From Thalassobius sp. Cn5-15 (GTDB taxonomy: Bacteria > Pseudomonadota > Alphaproteobacteria > Rhodobacterales > Rhodobacteraceae): 64,000 nt of DNA. A program made the position numbers and the translations under genes. Below are positions 34,768-43,044 of the stretch, piece by piece (positions within the stretch are counted from its first letter, which is position 1; every line of letters begins with the position of its first letter). The DNA is taken from assembly GCF_022347685.1 (NCBI RefSeq), contig NZ_JAKRGF010000003.1:1-64000 (forward strand), given 5' to 3'. The notes beneath the pieces are model-generated. The model did no database searches. It was not told the origin of the DNA and was given only the letters and a program-made list of their open reading frames with translations.

Positions 34768-35439
34768 CTAGAGGTCTTCCAGAACCTCGATCAGCTCCGC
34801 TCCGCTGGCGCGATTGCTGTTTACTGTGGTCGCCACACGGTGATGGTGGATCAAATCAGGTGCCGCCGGACGCATCAGCGGCGCGGCCCCCTTGCCTTCC
34901 TCACCCAGCCATTTGGCCCAATCCGATGCGTCCAGCACAACTGGCATCCGGTGGTGCACATGGGCCAAATCGGCGCTGGCAGCAGTGGTGACAATGGCGC
35001 AGCTGCGGATCTGGCTGCCCGCCCCGTCCTGCCAATCCTGCCAAATCCCCGCCATCACCAAGGGCTGACCATCGGCGCGGTGAAAATACCACGGCAAACG
35101 GTTGCCCCCTGCGTCTTTGGCCCACTCAAAATAGCCAGAGGTGGGGATCAGACAACGCCGCGTACGGCAGGCACTGGCAAAGGCGGGTTTGTCAGCAATG
35201 GTTTCCGCGCGCGCATTGATCAACAGCGGACCATCATTCAACGCCTTGTACCAATGCGGCAGAAACCCCCACCGCATCGCGCTGAGGCGGCGCAAGTCGC
35301 CGTCGTTGTAAACCACATGGACAGGATCGGTGGGGCAGATGTTGAAATTCGGCACCTCAGGCAGATCATTGGCAGGCTGGGCCGCAAACAGCCGTGCCAT
35401 CGCGTCTGACGGCACCGTATTGGACAGCCGCCCGCACAT
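34768..35439 (-). CDS. HMCES/YedK family SOS response-associated protein
   Basis: Protects abasic sites in single-stranded DNA by forming a covalent link through Cys2. All active-site parts are visible in 223 residues: Met1-Cys2-Gly-Arg at the start (Cys2 exposed after Met removal), Asn in LLINARAETI, Glu in TSGYFEWAK and His in HHRMPVVL. Normal length. It is three bases after a DUF1992 gene and probably co-transcribed with it. No LexA-like box was noticed upstream. Confidence 0.94.
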   Translation of the reverse strand: MCGRLSNTVPSDAMARLFAAQPANDLPEVPNFNICPTDPVHVVYNDGDLRRLSAMRWGFLPHWYKALNDGPLLINARAETIADKPAFASACRTRRCLIPTSGYFEWAKDAGGNRLPWYFHRADGQPLVMAGIWQDWQDGAGSQIRSCAIVTTAASADLAHVHHRMPVVLDASDWAKWLGEEGKGAAPLMRPAAPDLIHHHRVATTVNSNRASGAELIEVLEDL

Positions 35440-35442
35440 GGA

Positions 35443-35748
35443 TCAGCGATGCGCCTTGCGGGCGATGTCGATCCTTGCCTCCATCATCGACATCTCACGC
35501 ATGATGTCCTTGCGGCGGGTTCGATCGCCTGTCTCACGCAGCTCTTCGCGCAGGCGGGACAGTTCCCGCGACAGGCTGACAAACTCCGGCACGCCGCCCG
35601 CCTCTTTGACCAGACGATTAACCAGATGATTGTCAGGATCGTCAACCTGCGGCAGCGGCTTGCCCGCGCCGGGTAAATCGTCAAAAGCGCCCTCTGCTTC
35701 GGCCGCGGCGATCTTAGCATCAATCAGGTCAATCAGCGGATGGTCCAT
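35443..35748 (-). CDS. DUF1992 (DnaJ-C28-like domain) protein
   Basis: Conserved small protein with the domain also found in DNAJC28: HPLIDLIDAKIAAAEAEGAFDDLPGAGKPL near the N-terminus, then a long charged helix (LSRELSRLREELRETGDRTRRKDIMREMSMMEARIDIARK). The J-domain itself is absent. Two starts are possible, ATG 35748 (101 residues, matching the family start) and ATG 35760; neither has a clear ribosome site. It is followed at once by the HMCES gene. Function unknown. Confidence 0.85.
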   Translation of the reverse strand: MDHPLIDLIDAKIAAAEAEGAFDDLPGAGKPLPQVDDPDNHLVNRLVKEAGGVPEFVSLSRELSRLREELRETGDRTRRKDIMREMSMMEARIDIARKAHR

Positions 35749-35812
35749 AGGCGCCAGCATACTGCGCCCTGTGAGGTGAGGGAACCCCTCCGCCTGCCCC
35801 CTTTGTGGCAAC

Positions 35813-35841
35813 GAAAAACGCGCGGGGTTTCCCCCGCGCGT
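35813..35841 (-). terminator. Intrinsic terminator of the 5'-nucleotidase gene
   Basis: Perfect ten-pair stem ACGCGCGGGG / CCCCGCGCGT (35818-35827, 35832-35841) with loop TTTC. Five T follow on the minus strand. It lies 25 bases past the nucleotidase stop and ahead of the DUF1992 gene. Confidence 0.88.
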
Positions 35842-35866
35842 GTCCTGTCATCCTATCAAAGGTGAC

Positions 35867-37447
35867 TTATTTCTGAGTGATACGGCCATCCACATAAGGC
35901 GTGTACGGCGCGTTTTTGGCGAGGAACTCTGCCGTGACGTCGGCCAGATCGGGGCCGTAGTCATAGGCGTTTTCCGCGTCACGGAACATCTTGTAACCGT
36001 CGCCACCGTTGCGCACGTAGTTGTTGGACACCAGACCGTAGGTTTTGGCCGGATCAATCGCGACCCATGCGCCACCTTCCATCACCATCACGTCCGACAC
36101 ACGGCCTTCGTTCGGGGCCACGGCCAGATCGAAGGTGTATTTCAGACCCGATACCTGCGGGAAGCGGCCTTTGCCTTCCTCGACCTGGCTGACACCGTTT
36201 TCCAACGCCGCGACAACGGTTTCACCGCTGACATAGAAAGTGGACAGCGTGTTCTGGAACGGCAGTACGGTCAGCACTTCGCCCATAGTCACCTCACCCG
36301 CGTCGATGGACGCACGCAGGCCACCGCCGTTCTGGATCGCGATCGAAATGCCCTGATCCTTCACACGGTCCAGCATCGCATCCGCGACGAGGTTACCGAT
36401 GGTGCATTCCTTGGCACGGCACACATCGCGGTCGCCCACGATCACCTCAGCGGTTTCAGCCACAACGCGCTGCTTCATTTCCTCAATCGGGGCGCCCATT
36501 TCGCCAACACGCGCCAGGATCGCCGCATCCGGCGTGACCGAGGCATCCAACAACATAGGTTCACCGCTGGCGGCGGTCACTTTGCCATCCGCGTCAAAGG
36601 TGACGTTCAACTCGCCCAGATATTTGGAATAGGCATAGGCCTGTACCACCGGCACATCCCCCACCATGGTGGGGTATGGACCTGCGGCGCGGTCACTGGT
36701 GTTCGACAGCAGCGTGTGGGAGTGGCCACCCACAACAACGTCGATGCCCGGCACGTTGGCAGCAATGTCCAAATCTTTGGGCAGGCCCACGTGGGTCAGC
36801 GCGATGATCTTGGTCACACCTTCGGCCTCTAGGGCTGCAACATCCGCCTTCAGGCTCTCGATCTCATCCTGAAAAACAACGTTTTCCCCAGGAGAGGAGG
36901 TTTCAACCGTGTCGGTCGCCAGAACGGAAATCACGCCAACCTTGTGGCCATTCACGTCCAGCACAACGTGGTTGCTGACCTTACCGTTCAACAGCGGCTC
37001 GGACGACAGGTCGAGGTTGCCAGAAATCACGGGGAAAGACACCGCATCAACGAAATCGGACAGACCTTTGGGCCCGTCGTCAAATTCGTGGTTGCCCACC
37101 GCCATCACGTCATAGCCGATGGCCTCCATAAACTCGGCCTCAGCCGCGCCTTTGTAGGTTGTGTAGAACAGCGAACCCTGAAACGGGTCACCAGCATCCA
37201 GAACCAGCACGTTCTGACCGGCCAGTTCAGCGCGTTTGGCATCAACGGCGGTTTTGATCCGCGCCACACCGCCGAAGCATTTGCCCTCGGCTTCGCTCTC
37301 GGCATTACAGGTCGAATCGTATTTGTTAATCGATTCGATACGGCTGTGAATGTCGTTGGTGTGCAGAATGGTCAGGTTGAAATCGGCAGCAGCAACGCCA
37401 GCGCTCAGCGCCAGAGTTGCAGCAGAAGCAAGCAGACGAACAGACAT
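35867..37447 (-). CDS. Periplasmic 5'-nucleotidase / UDP-sugar hydrolase family protein
   Basis: Two-domain metallophosphoesterase of the UshA / 2',3'-cyclic phosphodiesterase type, releasing phosphate and nucleosides from nucleotides in the periplasm. In 526 residues: signal peptide (about 1-20, ending GVAAA), catalytic domain with LTILHTNDIHSRIE (metal-binding Asp and His), VLDAGDPFQGS, AVGNHEFDDG and VVGGHSHTLL, then the C-terminal substrate domain with IQNGGGLRASI and YGLVSNNYVRNGGDGY. GAGAGGAAG precedes ATG 37447. Nucleosides it frees could feed the salvage operon at 55.6-60.2 kb, an inference from function only. Confidence 0.93.
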   Translation of the reverse strand: MSVRLLASAATLALSAGVAAADFNLTILHTNDIHSRIESINKYDSTCNAESEAEGKCFGGVARIKTAVDAKRAELAGQNVLVLDAGDPFQGSLFYTTYKGAAEAEFMEAIGYDVMAVGNHEFDDGPKGLSDFVDAVSFPVISGNLDLSSEPLLNGKVSNHVVLDVNGHKVGVISVLATDTVETSSPGENVVFQDEIESLKADVAALEAEGVTKIIALTHVGLPKDLDIAANVPGIDVVVGGHSHTLLSNTSDRAAGPYPTMVGDVPVVQAYAYSKYLGELNVTFDADGKVTAASGEPMLLDASVTPDAAILARVGEMGAPIEEMKQRVVAETAEVIVGDRDVCRAKECTIGNLVADAMLDRVKDQGISIAIQNGGGLRASIDAGEVTMGEVLTVLPFQNTLSTFYVSGETVVAALENGVSQVEEGKGRFPQVSGLKYTFDLAVAPNEGRVSDVMVMEGGAWVAIDPAKTYGLVSNNYVRNGGDGYKMFRDAENAYDYGPDLADVTAEFLAKNAPYTPYVDGRITQK

Positions 37448-37682
37448 GGTCTTCCTCTCTGTTAAATTATGGCGGGAGCCTGCACTGTGTTGGCGCAACT
37501 GTCAAAATCTCTGTTCGACAAACCGCCGAAGTTCGCCGACTGCCGTTACAGCGCCGCTCGTTCTGGGGGTTTTAGCGGCACTATGTGAAGGATTGGCTAC
37601 AGTTGCGCGCGCATTCCACATCACAGCCCACCAAACCCCCAATCCCCTTGACGCATCGCCCACAGGGCGGCATCACGCGGTC

Positions 37683-38021
37683 ATGCTGATTTACAAGATA
37701 TTTCGCGCACCCGAATGGCAGGTGCTGGTCGATCACGGCGAAACCGATGGGGCGCCGATCGACATCGCTGATGGCTTTGTCCATTTTTCCACCGCCACGC
37801 AGGCCGCAGAAACCGCCGCCAAGCATTTCACTGGCGAGCCGGATCTGATCCTTGTGGCGCTGGACGCTGATGCCCTTGGCGAGGCGTTGAAGTGGGAAGT
37901 GTCGCGCGGCGGCGCGAAGTTCCCCCACCTTTACCGCAAGATGCTGATGGCGGATGTCAGCTGGCACACCCCCCTGCCCTTGGTCGACGGCGCCCACCAG
38001 TTCCCAGAGGAGATGGTATGA
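37683..38021 (+). CDS. DUF952 domain protein
   Basis: A 112-residue cytoplasmic protein of the DUF952 family, which has a fold resembling ADP-ribosylating or glutathione-related domains; function unknown. Typical pieces are [37 protein letters not shown] and [19 protein letters not shown]. The upstream 184 bases are a divergent promoter region shared with the nucleotidase. The ribosome site is weak. Its stop overlaps the pyrD start (ATGA), so it is co-translated with pyrD, an arrangement I know from other alphaproteobacteria. Confidence 0.9.
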   Translation: MLIYKIFRAPEWQVLVDHGETDGAPIDIADGFVHFSTATQAAETAAKHFTGEPDLILVALDADALGEALKWEVSRGGAKFPHLYRKMLMADVSWHTPLPLVDGAHQFPEEMV

Positions 38022-39076
38022 AACTGATCGAAAAACTGGGCCTTGGCGCCCTGCACCGTCTGGATCCCGAACGGGCGCATGGTCTGGCGCTGCTGGCGCT
38101 GCGCACCGGTGCGGTGCCTTTGGCGGGGATGGTAACCTCGCCGCGCCTGCGAACATCGGTGGCGGGCCTGAATATGGCGAACCCTGTGGGTATCGCCGCA
38201 GGTTTTGACAAAAACGCCGAAGCGCTATCGCCTCTGTCGCGGTCTGGCTTCGGGTTTATCGAGGTAGGGGCTGCCACGCCCCGCCCGCAGCCCGGCAACC
38301 CCAAACCGCGCCTGTTCCGCCTGTCGGAAGATCGCGCCGCGATCAACCGTTTCGGGTTCAACAACGAGGGAATGGAGGCGATTGGCACCCGCCTGTCTCA
38401 GCGCCCGCGCGATATGGTGCTGGGCCTGAACCTTGGCGCCAATAAGGACAGCGACGACCGCGCCAGCGATTTCGCCCGCGTTCTGGCCCATACCGGTGCG
38501 CATCTGGATTTTGCCACGGTGAATGTCTCGTCCCCCAACACCGAAAAACTGCGCGACCTGCAGGGCGCGGCCGCGCTGACCAGCCTGCTGGACGGTGTGG
38601 TGACGGCCCGCAACGCGCTGGATCGCCCGATCCCGATCTTCCTGAAGATCGCGCCGGATCTGACCAATGACGAGATTGCCGAGATTGGTGAGGTCGCCCT
38701 GTCCACCGGTATTGATGCGGTGATTGCCACCAACACCACCCTGTCGCGCGACGGTCTGCAAAGCCAGCACGCGAGTGAGGCTGGCGGCCTCTCCGGCGCA
38801 CCGCTGTTGGAAAAATCCACCCGCGTTCTGGCGCAATTGTCGGCGCAACTGGATGGTCGTTTGCCGATCATCGGCGTTGGCGGCATTGCCTCTGCCGAGG
38901 ATGCCTATGCCAAGATCTGCGCGGGTGCCTCGGCCGTGCAGCTATACACCGCGCTGATCTACGGCGGCCTGTCTCTGGGCGCGGACATTGCCCGTGGTCT
39001 GGATAAATTGCTGGAGGCCAACGGGTTCACCAATGTGGCCGACGCTGTAGGTCACAAACGTGGGGATTGGCTATGA
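38018..39076 (+). CDS. pyrD: Dihydroorotate dehydrogenase (quinone), class 2
   Basis: Fourth step of pyrimidine synthesis: oxidises dihydroorotate to orotate with FMN and passes electrons to ubiquinone at the inner membrane. 352 residues. The N-terminal helices ([27 protein letters not shown]) for membrane and quinone contact mark class 2. [16 protein letters not shown] binds [17 protein letters not shown] carries the catalytic-base serine of class 2, and [31 protein letters not shown] is the phosphate-binding end. ATG 38018 has GAGGAG upstream. Confidence 0.96.
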   Translation: MKLIEKLGLGALHRLDPERAHGLALLALRTGAVPLAGMVTSPRLRTSVAGLNMANPVGIAAGFDKNAEALSPLSRSGFGFIEVGAATPRPQPGNPKPRLFRLSEDRAAINRFGFNNEGMEAIGTRLSQRPRDMVLGLNLGANKDSDDRASDFARVLAHTGAHLDFATVNVSSPNTEKLRDLQGAAALTSLLDGVVTARNALDRPIPIFLKIAPDLTNDEIAEIGEVALSTGIDAVIATNTTLSRDGLQSQHASEAGGLSGAPLLEKSTRVLAQLSAQLDGRLPIIGVGGIASAEDAYAKICAGASAVQLYTALIYGGLSLGADIARGLDKLLEANGFTNVADAVGHKRGDWL

Positions 39077-39411
39077 TCACCATCTGGCACAACCCGCGCT
39101 GTTCCAAATCGCGCCAGACACTGGCGCTGGTGGAAGACAAAGGCGACGTCATCGTGCGCCGCTATCTCGACGACGCGCCGAGTGAGGCGGAGATTCGCGA
39201 AGCATTGAGCCTGCTTGCAATCCCAGCGGTGGATCTGATGCGGGTGAAGGATAAGCCATTCAAGGAACTGGGCCTCAGCAAGTCCGATCCCGAGGATGTG
39301 CTGATCAAAGCGATGGCAGAAACGCCCGCGCTGATCGAACGGCCTGTGGTTTTTGCCAATGGCAAGGCAACACTGGGCCGTCCGCCAGAACAGGTCCTGG
39401 ATATTTTGTAA
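39073..39411 (+). CDS. ArsC/YffB-type reductase (thioredoxin-fold)
   Basis: A 112-residue member of the glutaredoxin-linked arsenate reductase family. [18 protein letters not shown] holds the active Cys (about residue 11), with [12 protein letters not shown] and the cis-proline region [21 protein letters not shown] near the end. Arg residues expected for arsenate binding are partly present, but no ars genes are near, and the position after pyrD (four-base overlap) points to a general thiol reductase. A six-base-longer start at GTG 39067 is possible but less likely. Confidence 0.88.
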   Translation: MITIWHNPRCSKSRQTLALVEDKGDVIVRRYLDDAPSEAEIREALSLLAIPAVDLMRVKDKPFKELGLSKSDPEDVLIKAMAETPALIERPVVFANGKATLGRPPEQVLDIL

Positions 39412-39474
39412 CCATGTCAGGCGGCGTTGGTGTGCCCACGGCTACCGATCACCATCAGTTCGTTCAGAGGTCTA

Positions 39475-39567
39475 GCGCCGTTCCAAGGGGAGGCGCAACG
39501 CGCCGCCCCGTGGGGGCGGAACGGCGCGGCCCAACAGTGCCTGTTGGGCGGCACTTCATTCAACGAA
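39475..39567. repeat. Cluster of three hairpins, intergenic repeat
   Basis: GCGCCGTTCC (39475-39484) pairs with GGAACGGCGC (39518-39527), enclosing CCGCCCC / GGGGCGG (39503-39509, 39513-39519). CCCAACAG-TGC-CTGTTGGG (39530-39548) and CTTC-ATTCAAC-GAAG follow. It fills the gap between two convergent genes. No T run is present, so it is not a simple terminator, though it may stop transcription both ways. The layout suggests a repeated element; only this copy was noticed here. Confidence 0.5.
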
Positions 39568-39571
39568 GCGT

Positions 39572-40927
39572 TCATGTCTCCATCCGCGCTTCCAGCACTG
39601 GATAGCGGCTGGCCAGTGTCACGCCCCGCACCACGAAGGCCACCAGCATCGCCAACCACAAACCGTGATTGCCGAGACCCAGCAGCGGCACCAACAGTGC
39701 GACCGCCACCAGATAGACGCCCAGACTGACTGCCATCATGTTGCGCATGTCCCGGGTCGCCGTCGCCCCGATGAAGATCCCGTCCAGCATATAGGCACCT
39801 ATGGCCAGCACCGGACAGGCCACCAGATAGGGCAGGTAGTTCCGTGCGACTTCGCGCACATCCTCCGCTGTGGTCAGTGTGTCGATGATCATCCCGCCGA
39901 ACAGTGCAAATCCAACGGTCATCGCAATCGCGACCGCCACAGCCCAGATACTCGTCAGCCTGATAGATCGCCGCATCGCCCCGCGCAGACCCGCACCAAA
40001 ATACTGCGCCACCAGCGCCTCGACCGCAAAGGCAAACCCGTCCAGCCCATGGGCGATCACATGCAGGAACTGCATCAGCACCTGATTGGCCGCCAGCGTC
40101 ACGTCGCCAAACCCTGCCCCAACCAGCAGAAACGACAGGAACATCGCCTGCAACATCAACGATCGCAGCAAAATATCAGTGTTCACCCTCATCATGTGGC
40201 GCAAGGCAGCGCGGTCAAACACCCGCACACCCTGCCGCCATGCCGGGTTGGCGAAGACATCGCGGCACAGATAAAAGCCCAGCGTCAGGCCGCTCCACTC
40301 GGCCAGAAAGGTCGCAAAGGCCACGCCTTCGACACCCCAGCCAAGGCCAAGCACAAACCACAGATCCAGCAGGATATTCACCCCGTTCATCCAGATCTGC
40401 AGGATAAACACCGCACGCGTGCGCTCTTGCGCGATCAGCCAGCCAGTGACGCCGTATAGCCCGATGGCAGCAGGCGCCGACCAAACGCGGATCTGCATAT
40501 AGGCCCGCGCCATGCCCTCCACCTCGCCCGACGCGGGCGAGATCTGGAAGGCGGTCCAAAACAACGGCCCTTGCAACAGGATCAGCACCAGACCGCCGCC
40601 CCCCGCGACCAGCAAGGCGCGACTGAACAGTGCTGCAACCTCACCCAAACGGCCCGCGCCCAAAGCCTGTCCCACCAATCCGGTGGTGCCCATCCGCAGA
40701 AAGCCAAAGATCCAGTAAAGCGCGCCCAGAAAGACCGCGCCAACACCCACAGCGCCAATTGGGGCCGCCTGCCCCATCTGACCAACAACGCCGGTGTCCA
40801 CCAACCCCAGCAGCGGCACGGTGATATTAGACAGCACAATGGGCACCGCGATCTGCAGCACCCTTTTATGTGTCACCTCAGACTGGACGGTAGACTGGGC
40901 GGCGGGCTGGGCAATTTGATCAGTCAT
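39572..40927 (-). CDS. MATE family efflux transporter
   Basis: Multidrug and toxin extrusion pump, cation-driven, with twelve predicted helices in 451 residues, in two similar halves. The N-terminal half opens with VLQIAVPIVLSNITVPLLGLVDTGVVGQM, typical for DinF-type MATE proteins, and GLDGFAFAVEALVAQYFGAG marks the second half. It overlaps the upstream hotdog thioesterase by eight bases and is the last gene of a three-gene minus-strand unit. What it exports is not visible. Confidence 0.93.
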   Translation of the reverse strand: MTDQIAQPAAQSTVQSEVTHKRVLQIAVPIVLSNITVPLLGLVDTGVVGQMGQAAPIGAVGVGAVFLGALYWIFGFLRMGTTGLVGQALGAGRLGEVAALFSRALLVAGGGGLVLILLQGPLFWTAFQISPASGEVEGMARAYMQIRVWSAPAAIGLYGVTGWLIAQERTRAVFILQIWMNGVNILLDLWFVLGLGWGVEGVAFATFLAEWSGLTLGFYLCRDVFANPAWRQGVRVFDRAALRHMMRVNTDILLRSLMLQAMFLSFLLVGAGFGDVTLAANQVLMQFLHVIAHGLDGFAFAVEALVAQYFGAGLRGAMRRSIRLTSIWAVAVAIAMTVGFALFGGMIIDTLTTAEDVREVARNYLPYLVACPVLAIGAYMLDGIFIGATATRDMRNMMAVSLGVYLVAVALLVPLLGLGNHGLWLAMLVAFVVRGVTLASRYPVLEARMET

Positions 40928-41429
40928 CCCGCGACGGCATCAGGAAATGGCCTGTCGCCTGCGCGAACGGACGGGCGCGGTTGTCCTGCCATGCCTCCAC
41001 ATGCACAGACCCGTAACGGCGGCCCGACCGGTTCACCTGTGCCCGTGCATAGGCATCGCGCGGCAGGCCAGAGCGCAAATAGTCCACCGTAAAATCAATG
41101 GTCTTCGGCAGGCGCGGCAACTGCCCCGCTTCAATCAGCATGGCGTCAGGACCACCGGTTTCAATCTCATCCCAAAGCGACACCCAGCTGAGGCCAATGA
41201 TCGCCGTCATCTCCAGAAATGCCGCCGTTGCCCCGCCATGAAGCGCGGGCAACATCGGATTGCCAATCAATTCGTCCTTGAACGGCATAATCGCCGTCAA
41301 CTCATCGCCACGGCGCTCAAACTCTATCCCCAGAAACTCAATATACGGCACGCTATGCACCAGCGCATGCAGCGCCGCATCACGCCGTTGTTTCACCACC
41401 TGAACAGGTTCGGGTCGTTTATACGCCAT
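40920..41429 (-). CDS. PaaI-type hotdog thioesterase (first of a pair)
   Basis: A 169-residue hotdog-fold protein related to PaaI acyl-CoA thioesterases. The conserved region is LIGNPMLPALHGGATAAFLEMTAIIGL (about 55-81), with HGG as the catalytic-turn motif. ATG 41429 shares one base with the stop of the upstream hotdog gene (TGATG) and is preferred over the GTG three bases earlier. An extra N-terminal stretch of about 25 residues precedes the fold. It is probably a homo- or hetero-oligomer with its neighbour. Confidence 0.85.
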   Translation of the reverse strand: MAYKRPEPVQVVKQRRDAALHALVHSVPYIEFLGIEFERRGDELTAIMPFKDELIGNPMLPALHGGATAAFLEMTAIIGLSWVSLWDEIETGGPDAMLIEAGQLPRLPKTIDFTVDYLRSGLPRDAYARAQVNRSGRRYGSVHVEAWQDNRARPFAQATGHFLMPSRDD

Positions 41430-41851
41430 CACTTCTTCTCCGCCACAAAGGCGCCGGTTGCGGTCGCCACCACCGATTCGTCGCTGTCATCCAGTGCTTC
41501 GGCCCGGACAAATGCAACCGATCGCGTGACACGGTAACAGGTTGCACGAGTGCGGATCGCCTGCCCCGGGGTCGCGGGACGCATATAATCGATGCGCAGA
41601 TCAATCGTTGCGGTTGTGCCCTTCACCTCCGGGTGCGCCATCACCGCCGCCCCACATGTGGTGTCCAAAAGCGCAAAGACCGCACCGCCATGAATAACCT
41701 TGCTTTCCGGATCGCCAATAAAGCGTTCATCATAGGGCATTCGCATCTCTGCATGACCCTCGCCGACATCGGTAAACTGCATACCCAAGGCCCTAGCATG
41801 CGGAATTGCTTCGATAAAACTCTGCGCTGATTTGGTTTGCTGCTGCGTCAT
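41429..41851 (-). CDS. PaaI-type hotdog thioesterase (second of a pair)
   Basis: A 140-residue hotdog thioesterase. Recognised from [27 protein letters not shown] (about 44-70, HGG plus the downstream Asp-Thr pair) and the strand [26 protein letters not shown] precedes ATG 41851. It heads the unit hotdog / hotdog / MATE. The two hotdog genes differ well beyond recent duplication, so they may form a mixed complex or act on different acyl-CoAs. It diverges from the first MerR gene. Confidence 0.88.
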   Translation of the reverse strand: MTQQQTKSAQSFIEAIPHARALGMQFTDVGEGHAEMRMPYDERFIGDPESKVIHGGAVFALLDTTCGAAVMAHPEVKGTTATIDLRIDYMRPATPGQAIRTRATCYRVTRSVAFVRAEALDDSDESVVATATGAFVAEKK

Positions 41852-41964
41852 TCGGTCCCCTCCCTCATGGCGCTGATAAGAGCCGCTAATGCCGCAAATC
41901 GCAATACCGACGGTTGCCCTTCGGGAAACGACGTCCTAATTTGCCCCCAAGGGAGCATTAGACC

Positions 41965-42333
41965 ATGTCCGAAATCAGACTGTCCTTCAAAGAAATGTGC
42001 GCCAAGTTCGACGTTACCCCGCGGACCCTGCGCTACTATGAATATATCGAACTTCTGCAACCAGAGCGACAGGGCCGCTCGCGATTCTATGGTGGCCGTG
42101 AAGTCGCGCGCATGACGCTGGTCCTGCGCGGTCGCAAGTTCGGATTCCCACTGGAAGAGATCCGCCAGTGGCTGCTGATCCGCGAAAACGAAGGTGATAT
42201 CGCCCAGAAGAAAGTCTGGGTCGATATGGCGAGCAAACAGCTGCGAGAGCTGGAAGAGCAACGTCACCAGATCGAAGAAGCGATCACCGAACTGCGCGAT
42301 CTGCACGACGCCACGCTCGCCGCCCTAAAATAG
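41965..42333 (+). CDS. MerR family regulator, first of a tandem pair
   Basis: DNA-binding regulator of 122 residues. The winged helix-turn-helix is at the N-terminus (SFKEMCAKFDVTPRTLRYYEYIELLQPER), with a coiled-coil dimer helix at the end (ASKQLRELEEQRHQIEEAITELRDLHDATLAALK). There is no cysteine-based metal site and no drug-binding domain, so the effector is likely an acyl-CoA or similar. GGGAG precedes ATG 41965. It is a clear paralogue of the next MerR gene (shared TPRTLR-YE, LRG-KFGF-LEEIRQ). Confidence 0.92.
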   Translation: MSEIRLSFKEMCAKFDVTPRTLRYYEYIELLQPERQGRSRFYGGREVARMTLVLRGRKFGFPLEEIRQWLLIRENEGDIAQKKVWVDMASKQLRELEEQRHQIEEAITELRDLHDATLAALK

Positions 42334-42443
42334 GGGTGATTCCCGGCATTCATGCCGCAAGCCAGACACATAGCGCCGTTTTCGCCTCTTTTTGTCGCCA
42401 TATGTCGCTCTCAGCCTCGGTTATTCCGGGGCTGTTTTCGTTC

Positions 42444-42456
42444 TGACGAAACGTCA
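42444..42456. promoter_or_regulatory. TGACG-N3-CGTCA inverted repeat before the second MerR gene
   Basis: TGACG-AAA-CGTCA lies 153 bases before the second MerR start. The same arrangement, TGACG-CTT-CGTCA, occurs before the GST gene at 45041-45053. Two matching symmetric sites in one beta-oxidation cluster suggest a shared operator. Confidence 0.5.
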
Positions 42457-42507
42457 ATTGGCGCTCGATTTTAGTTTCCCTTGATTGATCCCACGTCACC
42501 CCACAAA

Positions 42508-42538
42508 GTGACGTCACGTATAGTTACGTAAGCGTAAA
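42508..42538. promoter_or_regulatory. Palindrome and MerR-like operator before the second MerR gene
   Basis: GTGACGTCAC (42508-42517) is a perfect ten-base palindrome. TTACGTAAGCGTAAA (42524-42538) just after it is near-symmetrical and resembles, from memory, sites bound by LiuR-type MerR regulators of acyl-CoA catabolism. Position (71-101 bases before the start) suits a promoter. The match is not verified. Confidence 0.45.
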
Positions 42539-42608
42539 GCAGTAGTGTAGCCCTATCAGACAGCTCAAGATCTGTCTTCATGGGCCGAGCGTTAGGGGAG
42601 CGTGAAAC

Positions 42609-43013
42609 ATGACCGAAGAAGACACCATGACCATCCGCGAAATGTGCGAAGCATTTCAGGTCACACCAAGAACCCTGCGTTTCTATGAAGCGAAGGAACT
42701 GCTGTTCCCTATTCGGGAAGGGCAGAAACGTCTTTTCACCAAAAGTGACCGCGCGCGTCTGAAACTGATCCTGCGGGGCAAACGCTTTGGTTTCTCGCTG
42801 GAGGAAATCCGCCAGCTGCTGGAACTCTACGAAATGGGTGACGCGCAGCTGACCCAGCTGCAACGCACCTATGAAGTGGCCCAGCAACGTCTGGATGACA
42901 TGCTGCGGCAGCGCGAGGAGCTGAATGAAGCGATCGAAGAGCTGAAAGACCAGATGAAGTGGGGTGCCGAAATGATCACCTCGCTCAGTGAAAAGAAAGA
43001 CGCCGCCGAATAA
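42609..43013 (+). CDS. MerR family regulator, second of a tandem pair
   Basis: A 134-residue MerR regulator with the winged helix-turn-helix at about residues 7-75 ([25 protein letters not shown], then [16 protein letters not shown]) and a C-terminal coiled coil ([26 protein letters not shown]). GGGGAG precedes ATG 42609. Only 31 bases separate it from the acyl-CoA dehydrogenase gene, so it is probably in the same transcript and controls it. The symmetric sequences upstream are candidate binding sites. By neighbourhood it belongs with LiuR/PsrA-like regulators of acyl-CoA breakdown. Confidence 0.92.
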   Translation: MTEEDTMTIREMCEAFQVTPRTLRFYEAKELLFPIREGQKRLFTKSDRARLKLILRGKRFGFSLEEIRQLLELYEMGDAQLTQLQRTYEVAQQRLDDMLRQREELNEAIEELKDQMKWGAEMITSLSEKKDAAE

Positions 43014-43044
43014 TTGCGGCTGGAATTTTTATCGGGAGAGAGAA

